64,000 nucleotides of DNA, taken from the NCBI GenBank assembly GCA_010094045.1, contig ML986727.1, positions 63,531 through 127,530 on the forward strand. Direction: 5' to 3'. Of this stretch, positions 58,681 to 64,000 are shown piece by piece. Position numbers and translations under genes: made by a program. The stretch comes from Lojkania enalia. Taxonomy: Eukaryota; Ascomycota; Dothideomycetes; Pleosporales. The notes beneath the pieces were generated by a model. The model made no database searches. It had not been told where the DNA came from and saw only the letters and a program-made list of their open reading frames with translations. Numbering within the stretch: position 1 is the first letter of the stretch; each line of letters starts with the position of its first letter.

Positions 58681-59742
58681 GCTTTCTCGTCAATAACACA
58701 GTCTGCCCCGCCTATCTATTCTAGCCAAGCACTGCACGTCATGTGCAGGAGTCGATGTTGTTCGTATTCAGAGGATTCTTACTCAGACCTCTGACCCATT
58801 TTGTACCGAAAATACCAACCTTCTCCCACCGATTATGGGACCGCTTCCAAGCTTTCGAATGCACTATTATTATCGCCAGTAGTATTTATAGGCACGTTGG
58901 CGCAAACGTACTGATGTTGATATAAGCTTTCCGCTCCGTGAGGCTACAGTGAGGTATTCAGGCAACGTCACCGGGCGAAACATGACCTATCAACAGCCAA
59001 ATGTTTCAAAGAGTTATGTTGTGTCAGTCACCATTGAGCTTCCGATAATAACGAAGGGCGCGAGTTGACCGTGATAGAGTCTGGAATCGGCAGTGAACGC
59101 CATTGGACAAGACACAACCCCATCCTAAAAGCCGAGCCGTTGGAGGGCTATAAGTAGTTAAGGGGCCACTCTCTTTACATTCTTGGCGGCTTCTTCTACA
59201 TATATTAGTGTATTGACTCGCTAATTTAAAAGAGATAAAGTTGCATTAAAGCATTATGTAGTTACATTTACTACACTAGAAATGCTTGCTTCCATAGTGT
59301 ATCTTGATGCCGAGTCTCATTTACTCCAAAGCCTATGGTCAGAATGCGTCGCAATGTTAAACAGAATATTGATTATATACAGTCCCTTTCATGTTCTTTG
59401 TCCTAGGTCAAGTGGCTATTTTTGGTTACGTTGGCGCATCATGCACCAACTTGCTTTGACAATTGGGAAAGAATAGTCATACAACATGACAGAACACAAA
59501 GAAATTAATGCCACTGCTAAAAGGGCTATTGCCTTGCCTCGAGCGTAGACTTTTATAATGAACAAAGTCCTCGACACTAGTTTATCGCGTTATTTCATTC
59601 AACTTTCCTTGCAACTTTGACTCTTCAGCATCCAACTCTTCGAAATACCCGTCAGCATATCATCTTTTCAGCATTGGTCGGTTTCCGATTTTCCTAACGC
59701 TATTATTTAATACATTTCCAAGTTCGGTAGTCACGACACGCA
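58681..59742. other. Intergenic spacer and promoter of the zinc-knuckle gene
   Basis: No supported gene; 58743-58925 and 59282-59476 are short open frames without motifs. Confidence 0.4.
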
Positions 59743-61548
59743 ATGGCCAGAAATAAATGGAGAAATCGGAGCGGTGGAAACGGAGGTGGAGGTAACTTCA
59801 ATAATCACCAGAACCAAAATCAACCAAACGGCAAAGACAATCACCGCAAAATTAACAACAAAGGCAACAGGCAGAATTACTATTGCCAGAATTGCGGGAA
59901 TAACAATACGCATGATACATCGAGTTGCAGACGTTTCAACAACCACAACAACAACAACAGGGTCAATAAGAACAAAAACTGGGGAAATGATAATCACAGT
60001 CAGAAGAACCATAAAAGTCAACGCAGGGAACGGGTTGATGATCAAAAAAGTCCGAAGAATCCTTGCTTTCGCTGTGGCTTCGGTGGACACACTGCCCAGA
60101 ACTGCACCGCCAAAGAGATACCGTCAGAAAACTGGTGCGAGTGCGGATGCGAATACCACTACTCCAACCAATGTCCATGGAATAAAGATAGCTTAGAACG
60201 AGAGCAGATTAGAGACCAGGAAACCGGCAAAATTTGCCAGTGGTGCAAGTCAGATGGTGATGGGACACACGACTTCAACCAATGTCGCGAGCATGTTAAA
60301 TTTAAGAATACGCTCATGTCTACTATCCTAAAGTCCTATGACGACCTCCTATGGTGCTGGCATTGTTCTAAGGAGGATCATAAAACCAAAGCTTGCACCG
60401 CGGCCGCCTCACAACTAGAAAGGGACAGATGGAAGGCCAAGATAATAGATATTATCGAGGAGTGGCGGTCAGAGGACCTTTCGGACCCAACTATTCGGTA
60501 TCTGGAGCAAGATGAGGACGTCTTGATGGGTATGCCGGTGCCCGCCGGCATGAAAGCACCCGTCGCAAGCGAATTCCCCTGGTGTATATTTTGCGACGCT
60601 TTCGGACACACTGCAAACTCTGGCATGACATGCGATCGTTCCGATTACGACCGTCGCTGTCCAACAGCATTTCAGAACGCCGTCATTCCCTCTAAACAGC
60701 CCTTCATCCCCTCTTCCGGTTCCCGCAGAAATGTCATATTGGACAAAAACTCCAAAATTCCTGTCCAGTGCATTAACCCAACTTGCAAGCAATGGCACTC
60801 TTTCAACCGTGCCGTCGGCCAAATGAGTGAGAACATCTGGTGTACCAGTTGCGGATGGTGGAACCCCCATCCCACGGCTCGCAAGCACTCTATCGAATCC
60901 TTTGCGGAGAAACTCCATATCCTCAAAAATTCCCTCGACAGCGACGAAAGCCTCCTGCGTTTCTTAGGTATCGAGCCGACAAAGAAAAACAAGGCCCAAT
61001 CCTGGGATCTGGAACCGTATAAACACCGCCCCTCCACTCTTCTCTCGCAGACAAACGTGCTGAACTACTGGCCGGACAAGATGCCGTTCCACACAGACTT
61101 AGGTGCGAGGGGTGAGAACGGAAATTCTTTCTACAGAGATATTTTCGACCTTGGCAGTGTGGACCAGAAATACATTATCCAAGCCCCAGAGGGCACGTTC
61201 GCTTTCCCTCTCTACAACTCCCCTGGAAACGCGCAGTCATACTTTCCAGCCATCAAGGTCCGGCTCAATGCAGAACACCTCGAACAACATATAAACCCTG
61301 AGCTTCCAATCAATCGTGCAGGCAGCTATGGAGCGGTGCCCATGTGTCAAAACTGTGAGGTCGCGGCGGTAGTGTGGGATAGCGAGGGGGACGCGGTCAT
61401 GTGTGGGACGGACCCGAATAATACGTTGGGGTGCGGCACGGGTCTACTCAAGTGGGGGAATATGGGTAAGATGCTTGCGGATGGGTCGAGATCGTGTCAG
61501 TGTTTGAGTATTTTGAGGAAGAGTAAACCGATTTGGGTTTCTTGGTAG
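59743..61548 (+). CDS. Multi-zinc-knuckle protein, unknown function
   Basis: A single exon of 601 residues. The first 45 residues are Asn/Gly/Gln-rich. Then follow zinc-knuckle-like motifs: C48-C51-H57-C62, a classical CCHC at C108-C111-H116-C121 (CFRCGFGGHTAQNC), a variant at C132-C136-H139-C144, then C165-C168-H176-C181, C205-C208-H213-C218 and C281-C284-H289-C297. A further Cys4-like pair follows (CINPTC, then WCTSCGWW). The C-terminal third is ordinary globular sequence (EGTFAFPLYNSPGNAQSYFPAIKVRL) ending with another Cys cluster (MCQNC, MCGTDPNNTLGCG). Zinc knuckles bind single-stranded RNA or DNA, so a nucleic-acid role is likely. Gag proteins carry one or two knuckles, but no protease or polymerase follows here. 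It lies between repeat copies B and C. No family recognised. Confidence 0.8.
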   Translation: MARNKWRNRSGGNGGGGNFNNHQNQNQPNGKDNHRKINNKGNRQNYYCQNCGNNNTHDTSSCRRFNNHNNNNRVNKNKNWGNDNHSQKNHKSQRRERVDDQKSPKNPCFRCGFGGHTAQNCTAKEIPSENWCECGCEYHYSNQCPWNKDSLEREQIRDQETGKICQWCKSDGDGTHDFNQCREHVKFKNTLMSTILKSYDDLLWCWHCSKEDHKTKACTAAASQLERDRWKAKIIDIIEEWRSEDLSDPTIRYLEQDEDVLMGMPVPAGMKAPVASEFPWCIFCDAFGHTANSGMTCDRSDYDRRCPTAFQNAVIPSKQPFIPSSGSRRNVILDKNSKIPVQCINPTCKQWHSFNRAVGQMSENIWCTSCGWWNPHPTARKHSIESFAEKLHILKNSLDSDESLLRFLGIEPTKKNKAQSWDLEPYKHRPSTLLSQTNVLNYWPDKMPFHTDLGARGENGNSFYRDIFDLGSVDQKYIIQAPEGTFAFPLYNSPGNAQSYFPAIKVRLNAEHLEQHINPELPINRAGSYGAVPMCQNCEVAAVVWDSEGDAVMCGTDPNNTLGCGTGLLKWGNMGKMLADGSRSCQCLSILRKSKPIWVSW

Positions 61549-61705
61549 TCGTAAGAAGGTGAGTGTTTACCTGTTTGCTGCAGTGGTGGTTTTTGAAGCC
61601 GTTGGAAGCTATCTAGATTGGAATATTTTGTGGGTTCATCTAAATATGTACTTGTTTAATCATTTCCCTGATGAACTCTGGTTATCATAGATTCCAAAAG
61701 TTAAT

Positions 61706-62363
61706 TAATGTCCCTCCCTAGCTGGGGAGAGTCCCGCCGAGTCGGTAATATAATCGATACTTCAATTTTATAAAACTTAAACCATATATATGTTAATATT
61801 TACTATATTTCTAAGGTGCATCCCTGCGTAGCGAGACACATGGTGTGGCGAGACAAATGAGGGGTACTTTGACTTCCAGCAGCTAGAGAAGTCATACAAG
61901 CAATAAATATTGCCATAATTCTATTGGAATACTTTACTACAGCTAATTATACTTATCTATACTTAACTCTTTCCTAAAAGTTATGTTTGTATGGTCGCCC
62001 CTATAGCTAATATGTATAGAACCTTCTTTCATAGCGTGATATACTTCTCTCCCTATAGCGCCAATATTAAGCCTTTTTCGTTCTAATTTTTGGTAAAATA
62101 GCCTTATCCTAGCCTCAGAGCCTCTGTCTGATGCTCGGAAGTCACCGCAAGCCTTGTGCGCGCTGTCGCGGGCAAATTCATGCAAGGTCGCTTCACTGTT
62201 GGGTACTTCTACCAGAAGCGACCCACTGATCCGGGCTAATGCGAGATGACTTTACATGTCTCCACTCATCACCCACAGGTGATTTGCTGTAAGATCGGTG
62301 GCTACAGATCGCATAAGCGCTCGGAAGATAAGTAAACCCGGCTAAGGATTGGGAGCAGTGCCA
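61706..62363 (+). repeat. Dispersed repeat, copy C
   Basis: Matches copies A and B from TAATGTCCCTCCCT to ATTGGGAGCAGTGCCA, but has a different roughly 100-bp stretch after the left end and lacks the small flanked insertion. The shared minus-strand frame is open here (61943-62185: LNIGAIGREVYHAMKEGSI). Many C-to-T or G-to-A differences from A and B suggest RIP. Confidence 0.8.
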
Positions 62364-63302
62364 GTTGCAACCTGGTGCCGAAGCTGGTTTCGACACTGAA
62401 ACGTGCTGGCTGACAGCCGCTGCTACCTACTATCACATTTCAGCTAGCGGGATAGAGCACGTGACTTAAGCATTCTATCCGGCGGGGCAAGATGTCCGAT
62501 ATGTCCTAAACGCTGCAGTTCGTTGTTGAGGTTGAAGTGGTTCCACTAGCAAAAAATGTCCGATAGGGTTCCATATAGTTGGCCTAAGACTGGGAACCGC
62601 AGCAACATCGACGTAGACGCTCAAATTGCTACTAGGGGTGGACATCCTGCAAGCCAAGGCAAGCAGAGTGAATATAAGTGAAGAGCGTCACCCTGTACTT
62701 TGTATACACTACGGATGCCATCTTCAGAGAGGCAATGGGAAGTAGCATGTGTGAATATTCTCTGCGCACATTTGCGTCTATAGATTCCCTACGCGCAGAC
62801 TTCCAGCTCGCCAATGGTGCTTGCAACATTCGAGCCTACAACAAGCTTATATTCTCTGACAGCTGAAACCACCGTTGCTTTCAAAGTTTTGCAATTGGCA
62901 TCCGAGAACAATACTGTTTGAGGAGACTTTTTACCCTTGCGCCTCCGTTTCCTTGTTGTGGACCTCTTTCTCATGATCCTTGATGTCCCCATGAGCCTTA
63001 GAGGATACACTGACTGCTTAAATATCCTCAATTGTCTCAAGTATGTTACTATCCTTCAGAAAATTCTTCAGGATAGGGAGTACTGCGACACATCCAAAGG
63101 CAAGAAACTATACAAACTGTTTTAGCTTCGGAAACAGGAAACATGCGGTTCAAGCTCGCATTCGAGCTCACTTACTGCCTAAGAAGTACCAAACATGAAT
63201 TCTTTAGAGTACCTACGATAGTCCAAAGTATACGCGAAGACCATACACAGAGCATTCAGAAGTCGGTATAGAGCGGCGCATACAGAAAGCTATGCCGCCT
63301 CA
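62364..63302. other. Intergenic, no recognised gene
   Basis: Short frames on both strands without motifs. It lies between repeat copy C and the MFS relic. Confidence 0.4.
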
Positions 63303-64000
63303 TTAGTCCAACTCAATATTTGAGGATTTTGATTTCCTTACCTCTATAGGACCGCTACCCAGTGTTTCGACGAACCAGCATGCGTAGTAATTGTACGTGG
63401 CGCCCGTAAAACCATACATGTCAAGAACGACCACCATTCGTACCCAGGATCGTAGACATCCTGTCTCTCGGCCTCGCTTAACCCTTCTCGCGTCTTGACC
63501 ATGGCAAAGAACCCCCCAATCCAGTTCGCATTGGTGATCGTGAAGACGTATGCCAGCGCCCAAAGTGCCCTTTTCCTCCTCTTCATCGGCAACCTATCCG
63601 TGAATACCTGAAGTATTCACGGCGCAAAAACCTGCGCGATACTAGAAACGAATGCGTTGAGCGAACGACCTCTCATCGTGAACACAACTCCATTGAAATC
63701 ATTATTCTGGTATACCACAAAGAAATTAACGACCCAACACATCGGCGCGGAAAAAACCACCCACCAATTCCTCCAAAGGACTTGGCCAGACGACTTCAGC
63801 TCCTCGAGAAAAGTCCTCTGATGCTGAATCGTGACTCTCAATCCATCCTCTCTGATAATCTAATGCCATGGATAAAGCACAAGACTCATCCCCGCCCCTA
63901 CTAACATTGTTACGGCTAAGCTATTCACAGTTAGCCCCTTGGCAGGTCCAGGGATATATATGTAGCATGTCTCGCATTTCTAGTCAATAGACGCAGTTTT
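63303..64000 (-). pseudogene. UNC93-like MFS transporter relic (runs off window end)
   Basis: The minus strand shows the second half of a fungal UNC93-like major facilitator: VILSDG-type loop as IIREDGLRVTIQHQRTFLEE, FFVVYQNNDFNGVVF, RGRSLNAFVSSIAQVFAP, RLPMKRRKRALWALAYVFT, and, in another frame, MYGFTGATYNYYACWFVETLG. Three lesions are visible: a TAG at 63860-63862, a TGA at 63617-63619, and a frameshift near 63420-63445. The family motif LNSLISSTAQIFGP corresponds to LNAFVSSIAQVFAP, so the identity is good. A possible donor site (GTAAGG) follows at about 63340. The N-terminal part lies beyond the window. Confidence 0.75.

Noticed and set aside
59731..60178. Hydrophobic minus-strand frame opposite the zinc-knuckle gene
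   Set aside because: It is the antisense shadow of the Asn-rich sequence (AAC/AAT read as Val/Ile codons), not a membrane protein.
1..64000. CRISPR arrays, operons or bacterial elements
   Set aside because: Spliced genes, fungal families and RIP mark this as a fungal nuclear genome; the short tandem repeats lack spacer structure.

Overview
The window looks like a piece of a filamentous ascomycete genome (Pezizomycotina). Genes are separated by long non-coding stretches and carry short GT-AG introns (mostly 46-100 bp). The families present are typical of that group: HET-domain proteins, DHA2-type MFS transporter, fungal P450s, 2EXR/F-box-like protein, DUF3455 secreted protein, neutral ceramidase and SPF27. 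A block of transposon sequence has been degraded to AT-rich, stop-filled DNA in the manner of RIP (C-to-T, mainly at CpA). No species can be named from sequence alone.

Layout. 1-6246: a carboxylesterase relic broken by two TAA codons, a four-exon FAD monooxygenase, and a cytochrome P450 whose N-terminal part is missing. 6247-14745: a nested transposon island. A Fot1/pogo-like transposase fragment abuts the P450. A second Fot-like transposase is split by a 7,064-bp chromodomain-bearing Ty3/gypsy element (279-bp LTRs, 5-bp target duplication AATAT). All of it is RIP-degraded. 14746-17264: a decayed membrane-protein-like frame, then no recognisable gene. 17265-33309: the main intact gene block, with two conserved fungal proteins of unknown function, an MFS drug/toxin efflux-type transporter, a DJ-1/PfpI protein, an SDR, the splicing factor SPF27 divergent from a neutral ceramidase, and a sugar transporter. 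35300-47078: an intact HET protein, a possible LURP-one/tubby-like protein, a broken gene, a 2EXR protein, an intact full-length P450 and a secreted DUF3455 protein. 49858-64000: a repeat-rich region with three copies of a roughly 600-bp dispersed repeat, a cysteine-rich, probably GPI-anchored secreted protein, a small membrane-anchored HET-like protein, a HET pseudogene, a protein with about six zinc knuckles, and an UNC93-like MFS pseudogene that runs off the window edge.

The genes do not form an obvious single pathway. The SDR, MFS, P450 and monooxygenase genes are the sort found in secondary metabolism, but no PKS, NRPS or terpene synthase backbone gene is recognisable, so I do not call a biosynthetic cluster. 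The most distinctive items are the in-frame nested transposon, the Galpha-like N-terminal anchor (MGCGPSK) on a short HET-like protein next to a HET pseudogene, the multi-zinc-knuckle protein between two dispersed repeats, and a small duplication-flanked insertion inside two of those repeats that the third copy lacks.
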